Shown: in pieces, positions 49,151-58,246 of the stretch | Position numbering within the stretch: the first letter of the stretch is position 1 | How the letters are laid out: each line of letters opens with the position of its first letter | Assembly (NCBI GenBank): GCA_036381895.1 | Contig: DASVBY010000003.1 | Span: 1 to 64,000 of the forward strand | Length of the DNA stretch: 64,000 nucleotides | Direction of reading: 5' to 3' | Source: JACQFZ01 sp036381895 | Lineage (GTDB): Bacteria > Pseudomonadota > Gammaproteobacteria > Acidiferrobacterales > Sulfurifustaceae | Notes under the pieces: generated by a model | Seen by the model: only the letters and a program-made list of their open reading frames with translations | Told to the model about the DNA's origin: nothing | Database searches by the model: none | Made by a program: the position numbers and the translations under genes

Positions 49151-50256
49151 CGCGCGCCGGCGCGGAAGCGTTCCCAGGCGCTGCCGCTTTCGAGCACCCG
49201 GCCGACGGCATCGGCGGCGGCGGGCAGGCTGGGGTAGTGCCCGAGGTGATGCAGGCACAGCGCCGCCGCGACCAGCAGATGATCGCGGGCGGCCCCGCGC
49301 TCGCCGTGCAGCGCGCCGACCCCCGCGGCCACCGTCGAATGCGCCACGGCAGCTGCATCGAACGTCGCCGCCGGACCGTCTTCGTTCTCCTCCTCCCGCC
49401 TTCCGATCGCGAGCGGGCGCGGCGACTCGGACAGGCCGAAGTCTTCGGCGCGGAAGCCGAGCAACTGCTCGGACTCGCCGTCGGGGTAGCGGTATGCCTT
49501 GCCTTCCTGCCGCAGCGACGGGATGACGCCCCCTTCGATGCCGCGCACGAGCAGCACCGAATCGAAGCCCGCGGCGCGCGCGAGCAGCGCATAGATGCGC
49601 GGATAGGTTTTGTGCACGTAGCCCGTGAGGAGGTGCGTGCGCCCGCGGGCGCGCACCGGGCCGATCACGGTCTCGAGCGTGGACAGCGCCGGGCGCTTGA
49701 CGATCAGCGCGCGCAGGCGCGCGAGCGCGTGCAGCGGCGGGCAGTATCGGCTCTGATCGACATACGCCCAGCCGACCGACCCGTCCGCCAGCCGCGCGGC
49801 GGCTTCTGCGGGCGAGCGATCGACGGCGACGCCCGCCGCGCGCAGCACCTGACGGTGGGTGACCCCGTACTTCGGTGCGAGCGATTCGACGCCGTGCGCG
49901 ACCGCAGGAATTCCGCACGCCGCGAGCACCGGGGGCAGGAAGGCGGCGATCGGGAGGGAGCGGGCATAGCCGTCGTAGGGATCGGCGATATCGACGAGCG
50001 CCTCGACCTCCGCCCGCGCGGTCGCCGTCGCGTCGCGCAGGGCGTCGAGGATGCCGAGCAGCTCCTCGTCGCTCTCGCGCTTCATGCGCAGCGCGATCAG
50101 GAACACGCCCGCCTGCACCGCATCGACGCGGCCTTCGAGTATGAGCTGCATAGCGGCACGCGCTTCGGCGCGCGCGATGTCCCTGCTCCGCGCCGGACCG
50201 GTCGCGGTGCGCTCGAGGATCGAGCGCATCAGCTCGGTATCGCGCGCCGCATCCAT
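49147..50256 (-). CDS. ybiB: YbiB-like glycosyltransferase-fold DNA-binding protein
   Basis: A 369-residue protein of the glycosyl transferase family 3/anthranilate phosphoribosyltransferase fold (TrpD2 group). YVHKTYPRIYALLARAAGFD and LLVRGIEGGVIPSLRQ are characteristic of YbiB, which binds nucleic acid rather than making tryptophan and is LexA-regulated in E. coli. No LexA box was seen here. The downstream end overlaps the convergent yqhA-like gene by four bases. Confidence 0.82.
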   Translation of the reverse strand: MDAARDTELMRSILERTATGPARSRDIARAEARAAMQLILEGRVDAVQAGVFLIALRMKRESDEELLGILDALRDATATARAEVEALVDIADPYDGYARSLPIAAFLPPVLAACGIPAVAHGVESLAPKYGVTHRQVLRAAGVAVDRSPAEAAARLADGSVGWAYVDQSRYCPPLHALARLRALIVKRPALSTLETVIGPVRARGRTHLLTGYVHKTYPRIYALLARAAGFDSVLLVRGIEGGVIPSLRQEGKAYRYPDGESEQLLGFRAEDFGLSESPRPLAIGRREEENEDGPAATFDAAAVAHSTVAAGVGALHGERGAARDHLLVAAALCLHHLGHYPSLPAAADAVGRVLESGSAWERFRAGAR

Positions 50257-50269
50257 GCGCAGCAGGCCT

Positions 50270-50704
50270 TCAGAGCTCGCGCTCGAGCTCGGCCGCCTTC
50301 TCGAACGCGAGCTCGGCGCCCGCGTGGTCGCCGCTTTGCGTGCGCGCCTGTCCGATCAGCCGCCAGTTCGCCGCACGCAGCCGCGCGTCGTTGCCGGCGA
50401 GCGTGTTCGACCGCTGGGCGAACTGCGCCGCCTGGCCCGGCTGGCCCTGATGCAGCCTCAGGCGCGCGAGCTCGTGCCAGAGCGCCGCGTTGCGCGGCTC
50501 GATGCGCAGCGCCCGCTCGAGCTCCGCGGCGGCGGTGCTCAGGCTTCCCGCGCTCGCGTGCTCGCGGGCGCTGGTCACCAGCGCGACGACGGCGCTGTTT
50601 TGCGACGCGACCGGCGGCGGCGCGGTCTCGGGCGGCGTCGGCGCGGGCAGCCTGGCGCACGCGGCGAGCGCGGCGGCGAGCGCAAGGGCGGGCAAGGCTC
50701 TCAT
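50270..50704 (-). CDS. TPR-containing lipoprotein
   Basis: A 144-residue protein. The signal ends in a lipobox (ALAAALAAC), followed by a Pro-rich linker and two to three TPR-like helix pairs (AAELERALRIEPRNAALWHE; LRLHQGQPGQAAQFAQRSNT). The ATG overlaps the mrcB stop (ATGA), so it is translationally coupled to PBP1b and may be an accessory to that synthase. That role is an inference from position only. Confidence 0.72.
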   Translation of the reverse strand: MRALPALALAAALAACARLPAPTPPETAPPPVASQNSAVVALVTSAREHASAGSLSTAAAELERALRIEPRNAALWHELARLRLHQGQPGQAAQFAQRSNTLAGNDARLRAANWRLIGQARTQSGDHAGAELAFEKAAELEREL

Positions 50705-52989
50705 CGTTCGAACAGTCTCCTGAACCAGTTGCGGATGCTCTGACCGGGCCCGCTCGCGCAAGGCGCCGTTTCCGTCGGCGCGCTGCCGCGTACGAACGGC
50801 AGCTCGACCGCGCCGGCGCAGCCCCGATCGGCGCGCAGACCGGTCTCGGCGTCGATCGGGACGAGTTCGATGGTCTCGGGCACCGGCGGCTCCAGCGGTT
50901 CGGGGTCGAGCCGCGCCATCATCCGTCCCCAGACCGTGAGCGCACCGCTGGCCCCGGTGAGGCCGGTGGGCTGGTTGTCGTCGCGCCCGATCCAGACCAC
51001 CGCAAGCTTATCTCCCGTGAAACCCGCGAACCAGCTGTCGCGCAAATCGTCGGTGGTGCCGGTCTTGCCTGCGACGCGCAGGGCGGGCGGCAGGTAGGCA
51101 TGGAGCGCCGTGCCGGTGCCCGACTGCACCACCTCCTGCAGCGCCGTGGTCACCAGGAATGCGGCCGCCGGATCGATCGCCTGCGACACGGTGAGCGAGT
51201 AGCGCTTGAGCGGCACGCCGTCGGGCGTCAGCACTTCGCGAATCGCCCGCAGCGGCGTACGAAACCCGTTGGCTGCGAGCGTCTGGTACATCTGCGCCAC
51301 TTCGAACGGCGTGAGGCCGACCGCGCCGAGCAGGGTCGAGCCGTATGCCGGCAGCGAGCGCTCGACGCCGAGGCGGCGCATGGTCTCGAGCACGGCCGGC
51401 ACGCCGAGCTCGAGCCCGAGCCGGGCGGCCGCCACGTTGTACGAATGGGCGAGCGCCCGGTGCAGCGGCACGTGCCCGTGGAACTTCTTGTCGTAGTTCT
51501 GCGGCGCCCATTCCTTCACGCCCGGCTCTGACCAGACCAGCGGGCTGTCGTCGAGGCGGGTGGCGAGCGTGTAGCGCTCGGGTTGCGCGAGCGCGGTCAG
51601 GTAGAGCGCCGGTTTGACGAGCGAGCCGATCGGGCGGACCGCATCGAGCGCGCGATTGAAGCCTTCGTAGCGCGCGCGCCGCCCGCCGACGAGCGCGAGT
51701 ACCTCCCCGGTTGCCGCTTCGGTCACGACGATGGCGCCTTCGAGCGTGCCCGCGGGCATGCGCCGCCGCTTCTCGAGCGCCTCGAGGCGTGCGGCGAGCG
51801 CCTCCTCGGCGGCGCGCTGCGTGCGCGGATCGAGGGTCGTGAAAATGCGCAGCCCCTCGGAGCGCAGGTCCGCGTCCGAGTAGTCGCGGCGCAGCTGGCG
51901 CTGCACCAGTCCGAGAAACGCGGGGTAAGCGGAGGTACCGACCGGGGCGCGCTCCGTTACCCCGAGCGGCTCCGCCTTGGCGCGCAGGTGCTCGGCCGTG
52001 CCGATCACGCCCTGTTCCGCCATTTCGGCGAGCACGAGATTGCGGCGCGCGAGCGCCCGCTGCGGATGACGGCGCGGATCGTAGTAGGACGGCCCCTTGA
52101 CCAGGCCGACGAGAAGCGCCGCCTGCGGCAGCGTCAGCTGATGCAGCGGCCGGTCGAAGTAGTACTGCGCCGCGAGACCGAAGCCGTGGATGGCGCGGTT
52201 TCCGTCCTGCCCGAGGTAGATCTCGTTGATGTAGGCCTCGAGGATCTCGTCCTTGCCGTAATGCGCTTCGAGCAACAGCGCCATGATCGCCTCGGTCGCT
52301 TTGCGTCGAAGCGTGCGTTCGGACGTGAGATAGAAGTTCTTGACGAGCTGCTGCGTGAGCGTGCTCCCGCCCTGTACCGCCCCGGCCGCGCGCAGGTTCG
52401 CCCAGAGTGCGCGCGCGATGCCGCGCGGATCGAGCCCGTGGTGTTCGTAGAACTTGCGGTCCTCGACGGCGATGAGCGCCTTGATCAGGATCGGCGGCAC
52501 CTCGTCGAGCTTTACCAGGACGCGGTCTTCGTTGTGCGCCGGATAGATGCCGCCGATGAGCAAGGGATCCAGCCGGGCGAGCGCGACCGCCTCGCCCGTA
52601 TCGCGGTTCACGATCTCGTCGATCCGCCCGTCCTCGAAGCGTACCCGCAGCCGCAGCGGCGGCTGCGGCCCGTCCCAGAAGACGAAGCCGCGCGTGTGCA
52701 GCCCGATGCTGTCCGATTCGCGTACGTACGAGCCGGGTTCCGCGAGCGCACCGTGCCGGTAGTTGAGCTCGCTCAGCTCCTGCGCGAGCTGCGCAGGCGT
52801 GAGCTTCCTGCCGGGGTAGAGCTCGAGCGGGCTCGCGTACACCCGTGCCGGCAGCGCCCAGCGCTTGCCTTCGAACTGCTCGCGAATGGTGACATCGAGG
52901 TAGACGACGTACGCCGCAAAGAGCGCCGCGAGCAGGCCGAGCGCGACGAGGGCGGGGCGCAGATACCTGCGAAACAAATGAAAACGCAT
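50701..52989 (-). CDS. mrcB: Bifunctional penicillin-binding protein 1B
   Basis: A 762-residue class A PBP that polymerises and cross-links peptidoglycan. It has an N-terminal membrane anchor, a UB2H-like region, a GT51 transglycosylase domain (EDRKFYEHHGLDPRGIARAL; GGSTLTQQLVKNFYL) and a transpeptidase domain with SLVK (in PIGSLVKPAL), SYN (HSYNVAAARL) and KTGTT. The order and the UB2H-like region favour PBP1b over PBP1a. Confidence 0.94.
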   Translation of the reverse strand: MRFHLFRRYLRPALVALGLLAALFAAYVVYLDVTIREQFEGKRWALPARVYASPLELYPGRKLTPAQLAQELSELNYRHGALAEPGSYVRESDSIGLHTRGFVFWDGPQPPLRLRVRFEDGRIDEIVNRDTGEAVALARLDPLLIGGIYPAHNEDRVLVKLDEVPPILIKALIAVEDRKFYEHHGLDPRGIARALWANLRAAGAVQGGSTLTQQLVKNFYLTSERTLRRKATEAIMALLLEAHYGKDEILEAYINEIYLGQDGNRAIHGFGLAAQYYFDRPLHQLTLPQAALLVGLVKGPSYYDPRRHPQRALARRNLVLAEMAEQGVIGTAEHLRAKAEPLGVTERAPVGTSAYPAFLGLVQRQLRRDYSDADLRSEGLRIFTTLDPRTQRAAEEALAARLEALEKRRRMPAGTLEGAIVVTEAATGEVLALVGGRRARYEGFNRALDAVRPIGSLVKPALYLTALAQPERYTLATRLDDSPLVWSEPGVKEWAPQNYDKKFHGHVPLHRALAHSYNVAAARLGLELGVPAVLETMRRLGVERSLPAYGSTLLGAVGLTPFEVAQMYQTLAANGFRTPLRAIREVLTPDGVPLKRYSLTVSQAIDPAAAFLVTTALQEVVQSGTGTALHAYLPPALRVAGKTGTTDDLRDSWFAGFTGDKLAVVWIGRDDNQPTGLTGASGALTVWGRMMARLDPEPLEPPVPETIELVPIDAETGLRADRGCAGAVELPFVRGSAPTETAPCASGPGQSIRNWFRRLFER

Positions 52990-53096
52990 GCTAGCGGGCC
53001 GCCGAGGGGCGCGGCCGGGTGGTGTTCATTCTTTCGTCCTCAGCCCGAGTGCGAGAGTTCGGGCGCATTCTAATACCCCGAGCCTGCGCTTCGACC

Positions 53097-53561
53097 TCAG
53101 GCGCCGCCGGCGAAGCCGAGCTGGCGCCACGCTTCGTAAACCACGACGGCGACGGCATTCGAGAGGTTCAGGCTGCGATTGCCGGGTTGCAGCGGCAAAC
53201 GCAGGCGCGAGGCTTCGGGCACCTGGTTCAGTATCGCCATGGGCAGACCGCGCGTCTCCGGCCCGAACAGCAATACATCGTCGGGACGATACCGTACGTC
53301 GCTGTACCACCGCCGAGCGCGTGTCGTGTAGGCATAGATGCGGGCCGTGCCGAGGGCGGCGCGCAGGCCGTCCCAGTCGGAATGACGCTGCACGTCCGCC
53401 CATTCGCGGTAATCGAGTCCGGCCCGGCGCAACCGTTTCTCGTCGAGTGTGAAGCCGAGCGGCTCGATCAGATGCAGGCGGGCGCCCGTGTTGGCGCATA
53501 AGCGCATGATGTTTCCCGTGTTCGGCGGGATTTCCGGCTGGTAGAGCACGACATGAAACAT
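53097..53561 (-). CDS. trmL: tRNA (cytidine/uridine34-2'-O)-methyltransferase TrmL
   Basis: A 154-residue SPOUT methyltransferase that modifies the wobble base of tRNA-Leu. Motifs are YQPEIPPNTGNIMRLCANTG, LFGPETRGLP and LPLQPGNRSLNLSNAVAVVV. The start at 53561 gives the family N-terminus (MFHVVLYQPE), although an ATG at 53585 is also in frame. It is convergent with nothing; mrcB lies 107 bp downstream on the same strand. Confidence 0.94.
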   Translation of the reverse strand: MFHVVLYQPEIPPNTGNIMRLCANTGARLHLIEPLGFTLDEKRLRRAGLDYREWADVQRHSDWDGLRAALGTARIYAYTTRARRWYSDVRYRPDDVLLFGPETRGLPMAILNQVPEASRLRLPLQPGNRSLNLSNAVAVVVYEAWRQLGFAGGA

Positions 53562-53930
53562 CGCCGCGCGCAAGGTCGTTCGCATTGAAGGTGGGCGATT
53601 ATCCCGGATCGGAGCGGCGGCCGGGCGGTCTTCGTCCATGCCGTTCGGTCTCTGCCGCGCGAATCTGCCTGCCTGCTCCGCTTGGGCTCCGCAAAATGCC
53701 AAGAGACCGCCTAAGGGGTCGGCTGGGCGAAGGGCAGCCCGTCGAGTTCCTCGAAGTTTTCTCTCTGAAGTGAGCGCACACCAACTACTAACACATTACG
53801 ACGAAAAGAATTTCGTGCTGCGTGCCGTCCTGGCCCGATAGTTGCAATCCCCTACGGATCATGTCCCTTTTTCTGCCACTTAGCCGGCGAATCTGGGATT
53901 CCGAATCACGGATCGTCGGCAACTATTTGA
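53562..53930. other. 369-bp intergenic region before the usher-like gene
   Basis: It holds the trmL leader, a small inverted repeat ACGAAA-AGAA-TTTCGT (53801-53816) and a sigma-54-type promoter (53831-53846). GC content falls noticeably after about 53760. No coding region is supported here. Confidence 0.6.
53831..53846 (+). promoter_or_regulatory. Sigma-54 promoter upstream of the usher-like gene
   Basis: TGGCCCG-ATAG-TTGCA matches the -24/-12 consensus TGGCACG-N4-TTGCA at 11 of 12 fixed positions, with GG and GC at the required spacing. Transcription would begin near 53857, about 74 nt before the start codon. The inverted repeat at 53801-53816 sits just upstream. Confidence 0.65.
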
Positions 53931-56186
53931 ATGGAAAGGCATTCGAATCAGGCTACCAAAGTCATTGCGGGTGCGCTCGCAGTGATCGCGCTCGCCTTCG
54001 CGGACGCCTTCCTTCACGTAGTCGGCCGCCGCGGCGACATACCCGCTGCGTTGGGGCCCGCGAATCTCTCTGAAACACAGCCGACCTCGAATCGCGAGCG
54101 CGTTTCGCGCGTTCGGGCCGCTACCGCTGACCGTGCGGCTGCCGGCGCTCCTGCCATCGGGCCGCCGGCTTCCGGCCGCGACGAAGGGACTGCCATCCAG
54201 CGCATGGATGCCCCCGAGGTCCTCGTCGCGGCTGTCGACCCTGTCGAGTCCGTGCCTGCTTCTGCTGCCCCTGCAACTGCCTCCCCGACTCCATACTACG
54301 ACCAGCTCATCGACCCCAGCATGCCGGTGGACCCGGCGCCGAACGCCGGGGACGTCCATGAGCTAGCGCCCGGAGCCCTGCCGGGGAGCGCGAGCGTCGA
54401 ATACAGGCTCTTCGATCAACGCAGCGATTTCGGTGGAACCCCCCGCCGCTATACGGAGCAGGGTGTGGGCGTTACCGCGCAGCAGGACACCCGGCACTTC
54501 GGCCGGTTCGAGCTGCGCGCCGCCGTCAGCGATGCGAAAGGGGCGGATGCATTCGATGCCTTCGACGGCGACAGCTTCGTCCACCTCGCGCAGCGCGGCT
54601 TCGCGCTGACGGATCGCTGGATCATGAACAACGAGCTCGGACACATACGCGCGCTCTCGCCCGTCGAAGTCGCCTCGGGGTATCGCATTCGCCTGCCGAC
54701 GCCGCTCATCGAGGGCGCGGTGGTGGAAGCGGGCTCGTCCGAGCTCAGTCTGCGCTTCACCACGGGCTCACTCGGCGCCTATCGCGGCCGCACCTTCCCC
54801 GTGTTTTCGTCCGACGGGGCGACAGGACGCATTGCGGGCGCGGCCGGAAGCTATCGCCTCGATGAGAGCTGGAGCGCCGGCCTGCAGGTGTGGCAGCTTG
54901 ACGGCGTAACGACCGGCAACGGTGCGCGCGATTTTGTGACCTGGGCGGGTGGCCTGCGCTACGACGGCGGCGCGGCCGGCAAGGCGCAGCTGAGTCTGCT
55001 CGCCAACGATTTCGGCGCCACCGGTTTCTGGGCCGATGGCGAGCGCAGCGCCGGCGCCTGGCTCCACAACGCCGGCTTGTTCCGGCTCGAACGTAATCTC
55101 GAATGGGTCGACATCAATTCGTCGATCCCGAGCGACGTCGAAGGCTTCTACTGGAGGGGGGCGACGCGCACGTTCCATACGACGATTTCCACCGGCCTCG
55201 ACTGGTCGCGCACGAACATCGACGGCGACCCGTCGCTCCCGCGGCGCAGCAGCGCGGCCGGCTTCGCCGCGGCGAGCTACCGCCTCTCCACGGACACGAA
55301 TCTCTCGGGTTCGCTCACCCTCGGCCGCGACGCGACCCGCGGCGCCGGGCTCGACAACGAGAGCCGCACCTGGTCCGTTCGCGGGTCGCTGTCGCGCCGC
55401 GCGCCCACCGGCGCCGACGTGTGGGCGCTCGCCGCGGCCGAGCGCTCGGGCCCGTCCGGCTACTCGCGCTACGACGCCACCTGGGATCGCCACTGGAACC
55501 GCAGCGCCTGGTTCTCGAGCCTGCGCGCAGGCGTTGCGCTCGCCTCACAGACCGGATCGAGCAACGATTTCACGCAGGGGACGGTGCGCGCGTCGGGAAC
55601 GTGGACGTTCGACCGCTGGCGCGTGACCGGACACCTGAGCGCCGGCTATTACGAGAGCGACGATACCGACCACGGCAGCACGATCGCTGTGGGCCTCACC
55701 GTGGCCACCGAAATTGCCCGTGGCTGGCAGGTCGCAGCCGATCTCAACTACAACCGCAACGCGCTCACGCTGCTCGCTGACGGCAGCGAGGTGCGCGCGA
55801 CGGACAAGCAATTCCTGGTGAGTCTGCGGCGCGATACGCGCTGGGGCAGACCGGAGCATCCGGTCGGTTACGTGAACGGCAGGTACGGGCGCGGGTCCGT
55901 TCGCGGCGTGCTGTTTCTCGATCACAACGACAACGGCGTGCGCGAGCCGGAAGAGCCGGGCGTGGCGGGTGTCCTCGTCTTCCTCGATCGCGGCTTCAGC
56001 ACCGAGACCGATGCCGCCGGTGAGTTCACCTTCTCGCCGGTCGCGAGCGGCGAGCATCAGCTCAGCGTCGACATCGCGAACGTGCCGCTGCCCTGGGTGC
56101 CGGCGGCCGAAGGTCCCTTGCCGGTCCATGTCGTACCGCGGGAAACCGCGGTGGTGGAGATCCCGCTGCGCAGGGAGCTGCCTTAG
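53931..56186 (+). CDS. Usher-like outer-membrane beta-barrel with C-terminal SdrD/CnaB-like domain
   Basis: A 751-residue exported protein. Residues 1-30 are a signal segment; ~30-140 is an Ala/Pro-rich low-complexity linker; ~150-640 is a long run of alternating amphipathic strands (GFALTDRWIMNNELGHIRAL; AGSYRLDESWSAGLQVWQLD) with the size of a 24-strand usher barrel; ~655-751 is an SdrD_B/carboxypeptidase-regulatory-like domain (GVLFLDHNDNGVREPEEPGV; DAAGEFTFSPVASGEHQLSV). I do not see the canonical FimD N-terminal domain. Because it faces a chaperone and three subunit-like genes, its likely role is assembly and export of those subunits through the outer membrane. No clear ribosome binding site precedes the ATG. 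It could instead be a structural barrel or adhesin. Confidence 0.6.
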   Translation: MERHSNQATKVIAGALAVIALAFADAFLHVVGRRGDIPAALGPANLSETQPTSNRERVSRVRAATADRAAAGAPAIGPPASGRDEGTAIQRMDAPEVLVAAVDPVESVPASAAPATASPTPYYDQLIDPSMPVDPAPNAGDVHELAPGALPGSASVEYRLFDQRSDFGGTPRRYTEQGVGVTAQQDTRHFGRFELRAAVSDAKGADAFDAFDGDSFVHLAQRGFALTDRWIMNNELGHIRALSPVEVASGYRIRLPTPLIEGAVVEAGSSELSLRFTTGSLGAYRGRTFPVFSSDGATGRIAGAAGSYRLDESWSAGLQVWQLDGVTTGNGARDFVTWAGGLRYDGGAAGKAQLSLLANDFGATGFWADGERSAGAWLHNAGLFRLERNLEWVDINSSIPSDVEGFYWRGATRTFHTTISTGLDWSRTNIDGDPSLPRRSSAAGFAAASYRLSTDTNLSGSLTLGRDATRGAGLDNESRTWSVRGSLSRRAPTGADVWALAAAERSGPSGYSRYDATWDRHWNRSAWFSSLRAGVALASQTGSSNDFTQGTVRASGTWTFDRWRVTGHLSAGYYESDDTDHGSTIAVGLTVATEIARGWQVAADLNYNRNALTLLADGSEVRATDKQFLVSLRRDTRWGRPEHPVGYVNGRYGRGSVRGVLFLDHNDNGVREPEEPGVAGVLVFLDRGFSTETDAAGEFTFSPVASGEHQLSVDIANVPLPWVPAAEGPLPVHVVPRETAVVEIPLRRELP

Positions 56187-56222
56187 GAAGCCCGAGCCGG
56201 TCGCCGCGCCGAACCCCGCGGT

Positions 56223-56825
56223 TCAGGGTGTGAACGTGGCGGTGAACGAAATCGTTCCCGAATAAGTGCCAGCAGGGTAGACAGCCGCGTTGGCGAAATA
56301 GAACGTGAGCTGGCCGCCCATCCACAGATCGCTACCTTTACTGAGCGGCAGCGTCGCGATGACTTGCGAGCCAGCGGCGAACTGACCGGCGGGGATCGGA
56401 ACCGCACCGCCGACGGCCGTGCTGGTCCACGAGATGCTCGAGATTGGAATCTGAGAGCCGCCAGGTGACAGGAGGAAAGCGGGCGCGTCGGCGCGCAGCT
56501 CAACGGTCGTCGGTGTTGTTGGACCGCCGCCCCGGCGCGCACCAACTTCGACCAGGAGCGCCGGCGTTCCGGCAACCGGTGCCCCGTTGCCAACGGTTTG
56601 CGGGTTTCCGGAGAGATCGAAGCCGACCGCCAGGGTACCGGTAGGGGATTCGACGACGAGAGCGATCTCGGGGTCGCTGCCTGACGCCTTGATGCGTACG
56701 TGGTTGCCGGCAGCGTTTCTGGGCCCTGCGATCCACAGCAACGCCAGCACCACGGCGGCTATGGAGGTCGTGGCGGAGCGCCAATACGAGCGGACCGTGG
56801 ACTCGCGTGTCGACAGCGACCGCAT
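56223..56825 (-). CDS. Secreted pilin-like subunit 3
   Basis: A 200-residue protein with a long basic signal region (about residues 1-33, ending NAAG). The mature part is beta-rich and clearly related to the subunit at 58243-58881: NGAPVAGTPALLVEVG, ISSISWTSTA, IPAGQFAAGSQV, and the C-terminal signature FANAAVYPAGTYSGTISFTA. This last pattern recalls the C-terminal beta-strand by which fimbrial subunits contact chaperone or neighbour. It is last in the minus-strand operon, 67 bp after the chaperone, and its stop is 36 bp from the convergent usher-like gene. An in-frame TTG at 56879 is less likely. Confidence 0.6.
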   Translation of the reverse strand: MRSLSTRESTVRSYWRSATTSIAAVVLALLWIAGPRNAAGNHVRIKASGSDPEIALVVESPTGTLAVGFDLSGNPQTVGNGAPVAGTPALLVEVGARRGGGPTTPTTVELRADAPAFLLSPGGSQIPISSISWTSTAVGGAVPIPAGQFAAGSQVIATLPLSKGSDLWMGGQLTFYFANAAVYPAGTYSGTISFTATFTP

Positions 56826-56892
56826 GGCGCGTCGAAGCAAGTCCGGGACTCTACTGGCGTGGCTACCTGGCGTGCGCAAGATTGGACTCGCC

Positions 56893-57732
56893 TCAGGGGA
56901 GCCGGTAGTCGATCTCCAGGTCGCCGCCGCCCTGATATTCGAGGCGCCCCCGCACGTGGATGGGCGGCACCAGTCTAACGCCGGACGCTCTGGCCTGACC
57001 GCGCGACCAGGCGACCGGGCGAAGCAGAATGGTCCGTTCCGCGCCGGGGAGAATCACGTCTTGTGCCGCCACCAGATCCACCCGGCGCCCTTTGGCGTCG
57101 CGGCCCTCGACCGCCCCGAGCACCCGGCTGTGCGCGTTGCCTGAGTTCCGGAACGTGAACGCGGGCATGATGCCGTCGGGCGTGTCCTGCAGGCGCATGC
57201 GTACGAGCTGGAGCTTCGGCTTCGCGTCGCCGATCGTGACATAGACGATGACGCCGATACGGCCGACGAGCGGAATCTGGATGCCGGACGCGACGGGGGT
57301 GACGCGGGCCGCCTCGGAGGCGATGAGCAGCGCGAAGCGGCACTCGCCGCTCGGCGCGTCCGGCGGCACGTGCACTTCGAAGCGATAATTGCGCGTCTGC
57401 CGCGGCGCGATCTTGACGACGTGCCGCTCGATGCGCACCCAGCGCCGGCACGAATCCTCTCCCGGCTCGCCTTCGTGATAAACCACGCCGCCCTCCGGAT
57501 TGAGGCGCCAATCCGCGGTCTTGACCGTGTAGCTCGCGACAGTCGCCGCGCCGTTCGTGATGTCGAGCACCTGCCGTACCACTTCGCCCGGGTTCGCCCG
57601 AAGCTCGAAGCGCGGCGGCGAGACGGTCGCATCGAAGCCGGCGCGCGCCTCGCCGAGCGCCCAGGCGGCCGCGAGCAGACCGGCCGCGATGCGCGCTATG
57701 CGCGTCTTCGACTCAGTACTCTTCGATCTCAT
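56893..57732 (-). CDS. PapD-like periplasmic fimbrial chaperone
   Basis: A 279-residue protein with a signal peptide (RIARIAAGLLAAAWALGEARA). Domain 1 is an immunoglobulin-like chaperone fold: VSPPRFELRANPGEVVRQVL, the NGAATVASYTV strand, and IAPRQTRNYRFEVHVPPDAP in the position of the PapD VxPxxxxxxR strand. The second domain follows (YVTIGDAKPKLQLVRMRLQ; FRNSGNAHSRVLGAVEGRD). Such chaperones fold subunits and deliver them to an usher. The start overlaps the upstream 177-aa gene by 20 bp, so the two are translationally coupled. Confidence 0.7.
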   Translation of the reverse strand: MRSKSTESKTRIARIAAGLLAAAWALGEARAGFDATVSPPRFELRANPGEVVRQVLDITNGAATVASYTVKTADWRLNPEGGVVYHEGEPGEDSCRRWVRIERHVVKIAPRQTRNYRFEVHVPPDAPSGECRFALLIASEAARVTPVASGIQIPLVGRIGVIVYVTIGDAKPKLQLVRMRLQDTPDGIMPAFTFRNSGNAHSRVLGAVEGRDAKGRRVDLVAAQDVILPGAERTILLRPVAWSRGQARASGVRLVPPIHVRGRLEYQGGGDLEIDYRLP

Positions 57733-58246
57733 AGTGCGGTTCGAAGCGGATGTGGTCGCGCAGGAAGCGCGCATCGATGTGGAAAGTGTAGGCGACGAAG
57801 TCGCGCAGCGGTGTCTCCGTCGCGAGCCCTTCGAAGAGCAGCGCGCGCTCGCCCGGCCGCGCGCGCCCGGGACGGAACGCGCCCTGCGTTTTCCATTCCA
57901 CCTCGAGGCCCGCTGCGCCGCCGACGCCGTCGACAACCGGTGGAACGACCATATGAATCCGCACCCGCCGTCCGATCACGCGATCCGGTATCCGTAGGCG
58001 CAGCTCGGTGAACGGGGATTCGGCGACGATAAGGTTCGCCAGGGCGGGATCCATACGGCTGTCGCGAAGCGGCTGAGCCCACCGGGCCTGCAGGTCGAGA
58101 TGCGGCTGCGGGAAGTAGCTGCCCTCGATGCGCTCGCCGCCGGCAGCCAGGGTCGCGACGAGTCCGAGCGCCCAGGGAGCGGCGCGCTTCAGCACGAGGC
58201 GGACAGATTGGCCAACCGATCGGGGAAGATGCAGTGCGCCTTTCAC
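57713..58246 (-). CDS. Secreted protein of unknown function in the pilus-like operon
   Basis: A 177-residue protein with a basic/hydrophobic N-terminus (LVLKRAAPWALGLVATLAAG) resembling a signal peptide. The remainder is mixed beta (SPFTELRLRIPDRVIGRRVR; HIDARFLRDHIRFEPHYEIE). I recognise no family. It starts with a GTG that overlaps the stop of the upstream subunit gene (GTGA) and ends 20 bp inside the chaperone gene, so it is locked into the operon. Candidates are an adaptor, a tip protein or a second chaperone; none can be shown. Confidence 0.55.
   Translation of the reverse strand: MKGALHLPRSVGQSVRLVLKRAAPWALGLVATLAAGGERIEGSYFPQPHLDLQARWAQPLRDSRMDPALANLIVAESPFTELRLRIPDRVIGRRVRIHMVVPPVVDGVGGAAGLEVEWKTQGAFRPGRARPGERALLFEGLATETPLRDFVAYTFHIDARFLRDHIRFEPHYEIEEY

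Noticed and set aside
53801..53816. Inverted repeat ACGAAA-AGAA-TTTCGT as an activator site for the sigma-54 promoter
   Set aside because: It is too close to the -24 element for a usual enhancer, and no copy occurs at the partner promoter. It is noted only within the intergenic entry.
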